Part shown: positions 49,479 through 58,410 of the stretch, in pieces
Position numbering within the stretch: the stretch's first letter is position 1
Layout: each line of letters starts with the position of its first letter
NCBI RefSeq assembly: GCF_000016385.1
Contig: NC_009376.1
Location: forward strand, 1,364,001-1,428,000
DNA: 64,000 nt
Reading direction: 5' to 3'
From: Pyrobaculum arsenaticum DSM 13514
Lineage (GTDB): Archaea; Thermoproteota; Thermoprotei; Thermoproteales; Thermoproteaceae
Translations under genes and position numbers: made by a program
Notes under the pieces: model-generated
Seen by the model: only the letters and a program-made list of their open reading frames with translations
The model's database searches: none
Told to the model about the DNA's origin: nothing

Positions 49479-50194
49479 ATAGCATCGACGAATTTTCTTA
49501 GCCTGGCCACCTTCTTGCCGCTGTTGCCGCTTACAACGGCGTATTTTCCTAGGCCTACCGCCAGTAGATCTACTGCAATCCCCCCTATTTCTCTTCCCAC
49601 TAGCACCAAGTAACCCCTTTCTCTGAAAAACTTCCAGTAGCTGTAGATTTTCCCTCTTTTCTTGTTAACTGTTGCTGTTAGAGGTGTCGCCTCCTCGACC
49701 AGCTTGCCGATGTCTGCATATGTGTATAGGTAGTAATACGGTGGTTTTTCTACCCTCAGCACCTCGGCTACCACCCCCTCCGCCTCCGGCGTGGCTGATA
49801 TCTGGATTATGCTGTGCATAAGCCTCTTGCTCTTGGCGGCTAGGTACTTGCTCTTCTTTTTTGTGTCAAATATTGGCACCACGGGCACATAGCGCCCCTC
49901 CCCCCTCACCGCCGCCGGCAGTGTAGTTCCGAACAGTTCTACAAACTCCACTTTGTACCCCCAGCGCTCTAGTAATTCAGCTGTTAGGTAGACTGACGCC
50001 TTTCTTATGCTGGAACCTCCGGGCCTGTACTTGGAAATGTTGGCCCTGTGCACCTCGGCGATTAGCGGAGCGAGGTAGTGTACAGCGCTTTGAATGTCCA
50101 TCCCACTTTCCTCGATTTTTCGTAGTACTTCTTTCTCCAGCCACTTCGGCGCATCTTCCACGCCGAACAGCTCCTTTACGACTTTCTCTATCAT
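49466..50194 (-). CDS. Hypothetical protein, 242 aa
   Basis: 242 residues with a basic, strand-rich C-terminal half (GYLVLVGREIGGIAVDLLAVGLGKYAVV). I could not place it in a family. Its stop is in the end of the 49194 gene. The start is 38 bp from the divergent beta-helix gene, whose TTATTAAAAC spacer can serve both. Confidence 0.6.
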   Translation of the reverse strand: MIEKVVKELFGVEDAPKWLEKEVLRKIEESGMDIQSAVHYLAPLIAEVHRANISKYRPGGSSIRKASVYLTAELLERWGYKVEFVELFGTTLPAAVRGEGRYVPVVPIFDTKKKSKYLAAKSKRLMHSIIQISATPEAEGVVAEVLRVEKPPYYYLYTYADIGKLVEEATPLTATVNKKRGKIYSYWKFFRERGYLVLVGREIGGIAVDLLAVGLGKYAVVSGNSGKKVARLRKFVDAIYLV

Positions 50195-50233
50195 CGCAAC
50201 GCCACTTATTAAAACTCACGTTAATAAGTCTTT

Positions 50234-51238
50234 GTGGAAATTGCGTTGGTAGGATCTCTTAGCCCTAGGCTGGCTGTACCTTCGCCCTATGTCATAGCTG
50301 GCGGCTTTAGACTTGTAGAACTGGCTGCATTGTCCACGTGCGAAGATGGCAAGGCGGTGATCTACGTAGAGGATAGTGCGGATCTACCCCTAATCTTAGA
50401 GGGCTGTAAGCTTGAGATCAGGAGGGGGATTCCCAGAGACGTTCCGAAAGTTCACGTGGGGTGCGTCCCGTACTTGTTGAGATCGAGAAATTTAAAATGC
50501 GGCGGCTTTTACGTAAATCTCGGCGGCGAAGAGATGGTCGTGGAGCCCCTCACATCGCTTGCCGATATTATTGAGAAAAACGTAGAAATTATGAATATGG
50601 CCTTTAACAAACTTAGGGAGCTTGGCGTGGAGCTTGTAAGAGGAGACGTGAAAGGAGAGACAAGGGGTTTGGTATATGTAAGAGGCAAAATATACGAATA
50701 CACATACGTTGAGGGCCCCGCCGTGGTTGGGCCCTCCTCTGCGGTTTTGCCTTTTACCTATGTGAGACCGGGCACTACGCTTTATTTCGACTCGAAGATC
50801 AGGGAGGAGGCCAAAAATGCTATTCTCGACGCCTATACCCGGAAGCAACATACGGGATATCTAGGCGATGCGTATGTATCTGCCTTTGTCAACATGGGGG
50901 CCGGCACCACGGTCTCTAACTTGAAGAACACCCTGGGCCTAATTAGGCCTTCCTACACCTCCAGGGCGTACCGAAAGCTGGGCCCTATACTAGGCGAGTT
51001 TGTGAAGACGGCTATCGGCACTTTAATATACGGCGGGCGGTATGTAGGCCCTCTCTCGCATGTATACGGGGTAGTTGATAGGGATGTGCCTCCTCTTTCC
51101 ATATTCAAAAACGGAGAAGTGAAGCCGATGGATAGAGACAAGGCTATTGAGTTATTACAGCGCGACTTGGCCCAATTCGGCCGCTCTGATCTTGGCCCCT
51201 ATTTTAAAACACGCCTAATCGAGCAGTCTCTGTTTTAG
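50234..51238 (+). CDS. GlmU-like left-handed beta-helix protein with reduced N-terminal domain
   Basis: 334 residues from GTG 50234. The C-terminal region contains hexapeptide-like turns and the sequence TGYLGDAYVSAFVNMGAGTTVSNLKNTLG, which is the LbH_NT/GlmU C-terminal signature. The N-terminal 130 residues lack the pyrophosphorylase GxGTRM/K..KP motif, so no nucleotidyltransferase activity is visible. It may act as an acyltransferase-like or nucleotide-sugar binding protein. It overlaps the Lhr helicase by 24 bp, tail to tail. Confidence 0.75.
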   Translation: MEIALVGSLSPRLAVPSPYVIAGGFRLVELAALSTCEDGKAVIYVEDSADLPLILEGCKLEIRRGIPRDVPKVHVGCVPYLLRSRNLKCGGFYVNLGGEEMVVEPLTSLADIIEKNVEIMNMAFNKLRELGVELVRGDVKGETRGLVYVRGKIYEYTYVEGPAVVGPSSAVLPFTYVRPGTTLYFDSKIREEAKNAILDAYTRKQHTGYLGDAYVSAFVNMGAGTTVSNLKNTLGLIRPSYTSRAYRKLGPILGEFVKTAIGTLIYGGRYVGPLSHVYGVVDRDVPPLSIFKNGEVKPMDRDKAIELLQRDLAQFGRSDLGPYFKTRLIEQSLF

Positions 51239-54010
51239 ATACTCCTTCTCCAGTTCTTGAATTCTTTCAGTTACCGCATTGATATCGGCTCCGTCTAGCT
51301 GGGCTAACACCTCCTGTACGGCTTCTAGGGGTAGGCGCGACGCCAAGACGTATAGGCCGAGCCACCCGTATCTGCGGAGGATCTCTGCCGTCTTTTTCAC
51401 TTCTTCATAATTTCGCCGAACTTCCCGCTCTAGGTTGTCGCTTCTCACAACTCTTACAACGCCTATGTTCTCACCGCCGCATTTAGGGCACCTGAGCTCG
51501 TAAACTTCGCCAACGCGGACTAAGCCGTACCAGCCGCATTCTAAACAGACGCCGAGCATTGTGTAGTTAAGCAGTCTGGCTTTTGTGCTGTCTAGGACAA
51601 GTCTCCTTAGCCTTTCTGGCGGTATGATTTCAAGTCTGTGAGACAGCTTTTCGTAGAGCACCTCGCCCAGGTATGTGGGCTGCGGCGAGTAGAGTATTTT
51701 CACCTCCCTAGCCTTTATCCGCTGGAGAACCTCAACGGTGTGACTTAGGTCTAGGTCTCGTTCCAGCGCCTCCCTCAACGCCTCGTCGAATACCGGCGTG
51801 CCGCTAAAAGCCTCTACTAGCTTAGACATACTGACGCTATACACGTCGGCCTCTTTATCCACAGCGCCCATTCTCTTAGCCACGTGTAGCAACCTACGTT
51901 TAAAAGACCCCGACTTCACCAAGGCGGTTTTTATAAGCTCTGCTATTTCTCTTACTTCCATCCATGCCAGCTTTTCCAACTGCTCAGTCACGAGCTCGGC
52001 TGCGAGCGCCTCAGACGTCTGGATAATTATGCCGTAGGGGTCTTGGTGCACCCCTACAGGCTTCTCCAAAAGCCTAATTAAGAGCTCGCCGAGTAGTTTG
52101 CCCAAGGTCCTATTAACTAGAGTGCCGAAGGCGGCGTGTACTATCACTACATTTTCTCTAAATTGCTCAACTACCACCGTCTTGTCGTCCGGCAACGGCC
52201 CCTCGTGCTTCTTAATTTCCTCCACTACGTGCTTTGCTGTCTCCTCATTAACGTGGTACTCTCTAGCTATTTCTTCGGGGGTCGCCCCCTCTCTGACTCT
52301 TCTCCTCAGTCTGCCGACTTCCTGGGCCACCTCGTAGGGCACCGGTATCTCCTCCCCTATCCAGCTGGGGATCGCGCCGCTTGGGTCAGAGACCTCTACA
52401 ACTTTTATACTCCTGTCGTCAACCTCTGTGATTAGCCATGGCCTGCCCCTGAAGATAAACTTGACGCCGGGATTCCCATACTCTGCGATGAACGACTCGT
52501 CGAGCGCCCCTACCAGCTCGCCGGTCTTGGAGTTTATCACCGCGTACTGCCTCTCATCTGGTATCATCGAAAGAGTTTCGTAGAAATAGCGGTAGAAGCC
52601 ACGTCCCCTCGGCCTCGCTACAGTGTCGCTGTCCTCGAAATAGGTGGCAAGCCTTGGGTATAGATCTTGCATAAACTTCACCACTCTCCTAAGCTCCTCG
52701 ATGGTAAGGTCTCTGTAGGGGTAGGCCCTCTTTATAATTTCGTAGAGCTCCTCCAGCCTCCACCTTGGCTTAAGGAGGAGGAAGGCCACTATCTGATTGA
52801 CTAAGACGTCGTAGGGCTTGTAAGGAATTTGCGTCGGCTCTATAAACCCATTCTTAGCCAACTTGACAACAACAGCGGCTTCCATGACGTCATTGATATC
52901 CTCGCCTATTATCACCCCCTTAGGCACTGCGGTTAGCCTGTGCCCACTTCGTCCCACTCTTTGGAGTAGCCTGGTTACTTGGTGAGGCGAGATGTACTGG
53001 ATTACCAAATCTATGTGGCCTATGTCGATCCCCAGCTCCAGACTAGAGGTTGCAACAACGGCTTTTAGATCGCCCTTTTTCAGTCTTTCCTCTACAGACA
53101 CGCGCACCATTTTAGATAGAGAAGAGTGGTGAACCGCGACGGGGAGGTCTGGGAATAGGTATGATAGGCGGAAGCCCAGCAACTCGGCCATGCTCCTAGT
53201 ATTGACAAAAATCAGCGTAGATCTATTCTCCTCGACGAGCTTCTTTATCAGCCGCAGGCGTGCCACGACGTCCGGAAATAAGCCCGAAGACTCGGCCAGC
53301 TTTACGTCCTCTTCAGACGGCCAAGGCCTGACAACATCCAGTTGCATGTTCCTCACTACGTTGACCATCACGATTTTAAACGGCCTTCCAACACCCATGA
53401 GGAACTTCGCCACCTCCACCGGGCTACCCACAGTGGCGGACAACCCCACTATCTGGAAATCCCGCCCTACGTGATATCTAAGCCTCTCCAAGGCGAGGCT
53501 AAGTTGAACGCCCCTCTTATCCTCTGCAAGCTCGTGCACCTCGTCCACTACAACCCACCTCACCTCTTTTAGGTGTCCCAACAATCTCCTACCAGTCATC
53601 ACGGCTTGCAACATCTCAGGCGTGGTGATGAGAATGTGCGGCGGAGTCTTGCTCTGCCTCTGCCTATCGGCTTTGTCCGTGTCGCCATGCCTAACGTCCA
53701 CCCTAAACCCCAGCCTCTCTCCCCACCACCTTATTCTGTCAAGCAGATCTCTGTTCAACGCCCTCAGCGGGGTGATGTACAATACGTATATACCAGCGTT
53801 TTCAGTACCCTGCTCCAACATTTTGGACAATATCGGCAACATGGCAGCTTCCGTCTTACCGCTACCAGTGGGGGCTATTATCAATACGTTGTTACCCTCC
53901 AAGATCTCCGGAATCGCCTTTGCTTGTGGCTCGGTAGGCTCCTCTATCCCCCTCTCTTTGAGGGCCTCCCTCACGGCGACGTGAAGCAGATTAAAGACCA
54001 CGGACTCCAA
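51215..54010 (-). CDS. lhr: Lhr-family superfamily 2 helicase
   Basis: 931 residues. Walker A APTGSGKT (46-53), YITPLRALNRDLLDR, VDEVHELAEDKRGVQ (motif II DEVH), LSATVGSP, and RVGRSGHR (motif VI). It continues with the Lhr-core winged-helix and Lhr-WH regions (PSWIGEEIPVPYEVAQEVG) and, near the C-terminus, a zinc knuckle pair CLECG and CPKCGG. Lhr is a 3'-5' repair helicase. The start is ATG 54010. Confidence 0.93.
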   Translation of the reverse strand: MESVVFNLLHVAVREALKERGIEEPTEPQAKAIPEILEGNNVLIIAPTGSGKTEAAMLPILSKMLEQGTENAGIYVLYITPLRALNRDLLDRIRWWGERLGFRVDVRHGDTDKADRQRQSKTPPHILITTPEMLQAVMTGRRLLGHLKEVRWVVVDEVHELAEDKRGVQLSLALERLRYHVGRDFQIVGLSATVGSPVEVAKFLMGVGRPFKIVMVNVVRNMQLDVVRPWPSEEDVKLAESSGLFPDVVARLRLIKKLVEENRSTLIFVNTRSMAELLGFRLSYLFPDLPVAVHHSSLSKMVRVSVEERLKKGDLKAVVATSSLELGIDIGHIDLVIQYISPHQVTRLLQRVGRSGHRLTAVPKGVIIGEDINDVMEAAVVVKLAKNGFIEPTQIPYKPYDVLVNQIVAFLLLKPRWRLEELYEIIKRAYPYRDLTIEELRRVVKFMQDLYPRLATYFEDSDTVARPRGRGFYRYFYETLSMIPDERQYAVINSKTGELVGALDESFIAEYGNPGVKFIFRGRPWLITEVDDRSIKVVEVSDPSGAIPSWIGEEIPVPYEVAQEVGRLRRRVREGATPEEIAREYHVNEETAKHVVEEIKKHEGPLPDDKTVVVEQFRENVVIVHAAFGTLVNRTLGKLLGELLIRLLEKPVGVHQDPYGIIIQTSEALAAELVTEQLEKLAWMEVREIAELIKTALVKSGSFKRRLLHVAKRMGAVDKEADVYSVSMSKLVEAFSGTPVFDEALREALERDLDLSHTVEVLQRIKAREVKILYSPQPTYLGEVLYEKLSHRLEIIPPERLRRLVLDSTKARLLNYTMLGVCLECGWYGLVRVGEVYELRCPKCGGENIGVVRVVRSDNLEREVRRNYEEVKKTAEILRRYGWLGLYVLASRLPLEAVQEVLAQLDGADINAVTERIQELEKEYLKQRLLD

Positions 54011-54278
54011 AAAGCTTTAATAAAATTACCTGCAACAACCCTTGGCGTCTTACCAACAGCGTAGCGTCGGACCACGATCCCAGCGCCTGGTCGACTAGAT
54101 GGGTTGCGAGTGGACAGCTCAGCTCCCTTCCGTACCTCTTGTTATGTCGCTGTTCAGCTCTGACGATTGCATTATTGGCCAAGCTGGGATATAACTTACT
54201 CGGTTGTTTTCCGCGGTGACGGGATGGCTGAAGTAGATATGGCAGATACCTTTATTAAAAAGAGCCGACATGCCGACT

Positions 54279-54809
54279 ATGCGTCTCCTCATAGTGGCCT
54301 TTGTACTAGCCACCGCGTTCGTCCTTGGGCAGACCGTACTTGTGGTCAACGGCACATCTCCCTATCAAGCCTATGTGGAGGGCGCCACGTTGAAAATAGA
54401 CGGCGGCACCGTAGCACTTCCACGTGTGATAAACAGTTGGATCTACAACGGTTCTTATACAGTCTTCGGGGTGTATTATTCAAACCCAGAGTGCACTCTA
54501 GGACAGTACCCTAACCAGCCCAAATTTTATGTGACTTGTACAAAAGGGGCTGACTTCACCGTAGTCGCCGTGAAGGATCCAAAAGCCAGAGTTATATGTA
54601 GAGCGGGCAGAGAGGCGATCAAACCGACCACCTCAACGGCGCAGGTTGAGATATATCAAGCAAGAGGTCTTAACATAGAGTGCGAGTCTGGGTACACGGC
54701 AACCGCCTCCGCGCCAACCCAGCTGATAGGCTTATTAGCTGGGCTAACGGCGTCGACGGCGACAGTCCTCTTGGCACTAGGCCTTTGGCTAGTACGACTC
54801 AAAAAGTAG
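54279..54809 (+). CDS. Secreted/membrane-anchored hypothetical protein
   Basis: 176 residues from ATG 54279; ATG 54270 is an alternative, but TTTATTAAA (54251-54259) is centred 24 bp before 54279. An N-terminal signal-like helix (LLIVAFVLATAFVLG) precedes a beta-rich, Cys-containing extracellular domain with NGT/NGS glycosylation-type sequences, and a C-terminal anchor (TVLLALGLWLVRLKK). The pair of terminal helices indicates a cell-surface protein. Function unknown. It overlaps the CBS gene by 21 bp. Confidence 0.65.
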   Translation: MRLLIVAFVLATAFVLGQTVLVVNGTSPYQAYVEGATLKIDGGTVALPRVINSWIYNGSYTVFGVYYSNPECTLGQYPNQPKFYVTCTKGADFTVVAVKDPKARVICRAGREAIKPTTSTAQVEIYQARGLNIECESGYTATASAPTQLIGLLAGLTASTATVLLALGLWLVRLKK

Positions 54810-55631
54810 CATTAGAGTTTTTTCAGTGACCATACCAATCACCGCGGTCCCCTCTTCGTTCACTACCGGAACGCCCCCCACGTCGTATTCCAACATTTTC
54901 CTAATCACGTCCATCACAGAGTCGCCAGGCTTGGCGAGAAAGATGGGAGACTTTGCAATATTGATAGCGTAGTTGCTCACCACCTCCTCCACCGCGCCCT
55001 GCTTCACCTTCTCCACAGTATCATCCTCTGCAAAATATCTGAGCACGTCTTTGGCATGTAGCATGGCCACAACCTTACCCCCCTCGTTTACAATTGGATA
55101 TCTCCTGAATTTGTATATGGTAATGCCCTCCAGCACGTCCATTATAGTCGAGTAGGGAGTCAACACGTAGATTATGCGCGTCATAACGTCGCGCACTCTG
55201 TGCGGGAAGTCCAGCTGAGAGGCCAGCTTAATTACATCCCACTCTGTGAAGATGCCCACGAGTCTCCCCTCCTCGTCTACTATAGGCATGGAGCCGAAGT
55301 TGTGTCTTAGAAATAGCGAGATGACCTCCGAGATGGGCGTATGCGGCCTGACAGAAACCACGCTCCTCGTGCCTATCTCTACCACGTTCTTCATGTAGAT
55401 ATCACTATAGAGGGAGCCGCCGGAGGTGTTGTCACTCAACCAGGAGTAAATGGCGTCTAAAATGTCTAGCATCGTTATAATCCCAATTAACTTCTCACCA
55501 CGTACTATGGGCAACCTTCTTATGTCTAGCCTGACCATGGTCCTCATCGCGTTGAGAACCTTCTCCTTCTCTCCAACTGTTACTACCTCTTTTGTAGCAA
55601 ACTCGATTACAGGTTTGTCGAATATGTCCAC
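54789..55631 (-). CDS. CBS-domain protein with four CBS motifs
   Basis: 280 residues made of two Bateman modules (four CBS domains). Each shows the V-P-V-V/M-P-I-V-D/N-E-E-G-K/R-L-V-G-I-F/I pattern: IRRLPIVRGEKLIGIIT, GSMPIVDEEGRLVGIFTEWDV, RRYPIVNEGGKVVAMLH and GGVPVVNEEGTAVIGMVTEK. These bind adenosyl ligands such as AMP, ATP or SAM. No attached effector domain is present. The first CBS lies at residues 20-60. Confidence 0.9.
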   Translation of the reverse strand: MDIFDKPVIEFATKEVVTVGEKEKVLNAMRTMVRLDIRRLPIVRGEKLIGIITMLDILDAIYSWLSDNTSGGSLYSDIYMKNVVEIGTRSVVSVRPHTPISEVISLFLRHNFGSMPIVDEEGRLVGIFTEWDVIKLASQLDFPHRVRDVMTRIIYVLTPYSTIMDVLEGITIYKFRRYPIVNEGGKVVAMLHAKDVLRYFAEDDTVEKVKQGAVEEVVSNYAINIAKSPIFLAKPGDSVMDVIRKMLEYDVGGVPVVNEEGTAVIGMVTEKTLMLLFESY

Positions 55632-55678
55632 AATAGTCTAAACACCCTAATTTAAATAAATTCCTTTAGACCCACATC

Positions 55679-56245
55679 TCAAGCCCTCTTTGAGGCGGTG
55701 GTTGTAAGCCAGGTGGCCAGCTTCGAAAACGCCTGTGCCCTGTGCGATATTTTGTTCTTAACATCATCGCCTAACTCGGCATAGGTGCGTCCCAGGCCCT
55801 CTGGTACGAATATTGGGTCATAGCCGAATCCGCCGGTCCCTCTAGGCACCTGCGCTATAGTGCCCCGCACCTCTCCTAGAAACACCTCTACTCTCCCCCC
55901 TAGGCACAGCGCGGCTGCGCATCTAAATACAGCCCTCCTGTTGGCTACGCCTTCAAGGAGTTTTAAAACCCCGCTGAGCCCAATAGTTCTGTATACATAC
56001 TCCGCGTATGGCCCTGGGAAGCCTCCCAGAGCCTCTATATAAAGTCCGGTGTCCTCCACTACTACGTAGTCGCCGTATCGTACGCATAAATTTTCTGCGG
56101 CTTTCTTGGCGATTTCGGCTACGTCGTCATGTTGTATTTCTACCTTTTCGGCGCCTAGCCTCTCGACCTCTATGCCGTAGGGGGCAAGGATTTGAGAAAC
56201 CTCCGCGAGTTTATGGGGATTATTCGTGACCAGCCTTATACGCAT
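55679..56245 (-). CDS. Non-canonical purine NTP pyrophosphatase (RdgB/HAM1 family)
   Basis: 188 residues. Family residues: VTNNPHKLAEVSQIL (substrate-binding), VVEDTGLYIEALGGFPGPYAEYV (catalytic Asp in EDTGL), and FGYDPIFVPEG with a final ISHRAQA. It hydrolyses ITP, dITP and XTP. It begins immediately after the PDO stop (abutting genes), so they form one transcript. Confidence 0.94.
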   Translation of the reverse strand: MRIRLVTNNPHKLAEVSQILAPYGIEVERLGAEKVEIQHDDVAEIAKKAAENLCVRYGDYVVVEDTGLYIEALGGFPGPYAEYVYRTIGLSGVLKLLEGVANRRAVFRCAAALCLGGRVEVFLGEVRGTIAQVPRGTGGFGYDPIFVPEGLGRTYAELGDDVKNKISHRAQAFSKLATWLTTTASKRA

Positions 56246-56977
56246 CTAAGATAGGCCCATGTGGTTTTTAACCCGTGCAAGAAGCTCGTGCTCTGGCGGA
56301 ACACCGACAAATTCCACATCGCCCACCGCCGCGTCCTCTGCTTGCAGAATCACCGTAGGGACTCCTGTCACTCCGTACATGTCAGCTATGTCGGGATTCT
56401 CGTAAGCCTCCACGGCTACAGATACTACCTTTCCCTTGCTTTCATATGCGAACATGTTTGCGAGGAGTACTGCGTATGGGCAGTAGGGGCAACTCGGCGT
56501 GACCACTGTCATCACATATACTCTCTTGGGGGCGCTCTGCGCCAGGTTTGAGAGCTCGTTGCGGGTCTTCTGCCTCAGCCCTGTTTTCCCGGTGCTCAGG
56601 CGCACCACTGTCTCTATAAATGCCCTGACCTCCTCCCCCATTGGTGCGCCGAGGTATCTAATAAAGCCGTCGCCAAAATATACTACGGGAACCCTCTGCG
56701 GCTCTACGCCGAATTTCCTAAAAACGTCGGCGTTTTTATCTGCGTCGTACTTATTTATCACGAGCTTGCCGGCTGGCGCCAGCTGGTGGAGTAGATCCAG
56801 CAACTCCTCTGTAGGGACGCACCAATTAGTCTCCCTTCCTCCGCAACTCCCGCTTGTGAAGAAGTTTATCTCTACCGGGTTCTCCATTTGTGAGAGCATC
56901 TCTTTGATTATCTCCTTAGTCTCCTCGTCTACTTCGATGTGTGGTACTTCTCCAGGCTCTCCTATAGGAACAGCCAT
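56246..56977 (-). CDS. Protein disulfide oxidoreductase (PDO), tandem thioredoxin fold
   Basis: 243 residues, two thioredoxin-like halves as in archaeal PDO. The C-terminal active site is TPSCPYCPY (C163-C166). In the N-terminal half the usual CxxC is replaced by C45-x7-C53 (SGSCGGRETNWCVPTE), and FFTSG precedes it. PDO maintains disulfide bonds in hyperthermophile cytoplasm. It starts at ATG 56977. The gene ends where RdgB begins. Confidence 0.85.
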   Translation of the reverse strand: MAVPIGEPGEVPHIEVDEETKEIIKEMLSQMENPVEINFFTSGSCGGRETNWCVPTEELLDLLHQLAPAGKLVINKYDADKNADVFRKFGVEPQRVPVVYFGDGFIRYLGAPMGEEVRAFIETVVRLSTGKTGLRQKTRNELSNLAQSAPKRVYVMTVVTPSCPYCPYAVLLANMFAYESKGKVVSVAVEAYENPDIADMYGVTGVPTVILQAEDAAVGDVEFVGVPPEHELLARVKNHMGLS

Positions 56978-57005
56978 AGGCGAAGAGAGCGATTGATATT
57001 TTTAA

Positions 57006-57386
57006 TTATCTCCCCTTCTTTTTCTTGGCTCTCCTAGCCTTTTTAGCCCTCTTCTTCTTTTTCTTTTTGGCGCTTTTCTCAGCTGGTGCTGTTTCCAAGT
57101 ATTGAAGTACAGAGTCGAGGACTTCCCGGTATTTACTCTCGATCTTTGCCTTGAGATCTTCGATTGTTAAGCCAGATTCTTGTCTCCATGCCGTAATATC
57201 TAAGACGAGCCCCACGCCCTCTACATATCGCCATGGGTCAAGAGTTATCTCCCTAACCTCTCTCAGGGCAACTGGGCTGATCCTCTTATGGTATGGGATA
57301 ATGGCATATACGTAGCCCAGCTCTGGGTCTTCGTACACCTCCAGTCTACCTTTTTCACCGGTAATTTCTAGAAGGCGCTGAGCCAC
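57006..57386 (-). CDS. Hypothetical protein with lysine/arginine-rich tail, 126 aa
   Basis: 126 residues. The globular first 95 residues are alpha/beta (GYVYAIIPYHKRISPVALREV), the tail is nearly continuous Lys/Arg/Ala (KKKKKKRAKKARRAKKKK), suggesting nucleic-acid or ribosome binding. No family recognised. It lies 29 bp from the PDO gene in the same direction. Confidence 0.62.
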   Translation of the reverse strand: MAQRLLEITGEKGRLEVYEDPELGYVYAIIPYHKRISPVALREVREITLDPWRYVEGVGLVLDITAWRQESGLTIEDLKAKIESKYREVLDSVLQYLETAPAEKSAKKKKKKRAKKARRAKKKKGR

Positions 57387-57412
57387 GGAAGGGAGAAAAA
57401 GAGTAAATAAAT

Positions 57413-58342
57413 TTACGATAAGTACGCAGGCGGTAGGGAAGAAATAAGCTTCTTCACGGCTTCTACGCTTTGCATAAATTTCTGCCTCTCCTCTTCTGTT
57501 AGTTCCACTTCTAGGACTTTCAACACTCCGCGTCTTCCCAGCACTATGGGGACCTCCACAGGGACGTCGCGCACTCCGTACTCTCCTTCTAAAACCACAG
57601 AGGCGATTAGGGAACGCTTGGAATCACGCTTCACGGCCTCTGCCATTATCGCCAAGCCGGATCCTGGGCCCCAGTTAGAGGAGAAGCCTCTGAGCTCCGT
57701 GATCCTTGCCCCCGCCTTCACCGTCTCCTCAACCACCTCTCTCAGCTGGTCTTCTGTAAGAAGCCTGCTCAGAGGCACTCCATGTACAAAACTTTTACTC
57801 GGGACGGGGAACATACTCTCGCCGTGTTGCCCCAGGACTATGGGCAGTATCGACGCCGGCGAAACGCCCAGCTTCTTGGATGCGTAGTAGGCAAGTCTTC
57901 CAGCGTCGAGGACGCCGCTGAACCCGATTACGCGCTCTCTTGGGAACCCGGTGGCTTTCCACATAACGTAGGTCATGGCGTCAAGCGGGTTTGTGGTTAG
58001 GATAACCACAGACTCGGGCGCGTACTTCCTTATCTCTCTGCCTATCTCGCTGACTATTTTAGCGTTAGCCTCAAGTAGCTGCTCCCTCGTCATGCCGGGC
58101 TTCCTTGGCAGTCCGGCAGTGACGATTACCAAGTCGCTACCCTCCATGTCTTTGTATTCGTTTGACCCCACATACTCAACGTCGAGGCCGAGGATAGAGC
58201 TCATGTGGTTCATGTCGAGGGCCTCGCCTTGGGGTAGCCCCTTGACTATATCGATTAGAAGTATTTTCGTATCTACTTTCAGAATTCCCATAATAACGGC
58301 GGCCGCCGTGCCGACTCTCCCGCTACCTATTACAGTTATCAT
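57413..58342 (-). CDS. mdh: Malate dehydrogenase (lactate/malate dehydrogenase family)
   Basis: 309 residues. GSGRVGTAAAVIMG is the NAD(P) loop. GLPRKPGMTREQLL contains the substrate Arg residues, TTNPLDAMTYVMW and GFSGVLDAGRLAYYASK follow, and the catalytic His is in VLGQHGESMFPV. The Arg/Gly-type loop supports malate over lactate. It is part of the TCA cycle together with sucCD. It starts at ATG 58342. Confidence 0.93.
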   Translation of the reverse strand: MITVIGSGRVGTAAAVIMGILKVDTKILLIDIVKGLPQGEALDMNHMSSILGLDVEYVGSNEYKDMEGSDLVIVTAGLPRKPGMTREQLLEANAKIVSEIGREIRKYAPESVVILTTNPLDAMTYVMWKATGFPRERVIGFSGVLDAGRLAYYASKKLGVSPASILPIVLGQHGESMFPVPSKSFVHGVPLSRLLTEDQLREVVEETVKAGARITELRGFSSNWGPGSGLAIMAEAVKRDSKRSLIASVVLEGEYGVRDVPVEVPIVLGRRGVLKVLEVELTEEERQKFMQSVEAVKKLISSLPPAYLS

Positions 58343-58410
58343 AAAGTCCCAGAACTAGGTGTTATTTATTAAAAACCTTAGCAAAAAGTCGAATGCGTAG
58401 TCGGCTAAAG

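Noticed and set aside
54011..54250. tRNA or sRNA in the 268-bp spacer before the secreted protein
   Set aside because: No cloverleaf, no C/D or H/ACA boxes, no conserved motif seen; only a second TATA-like element near 54189.
54167..54514. Alternative plus-strand frame over the secreted protein start
   Set aside because: Arg/His/Ser-rich shadow without domain pattern; the 54279 frame has a signal peptide and TATA box.
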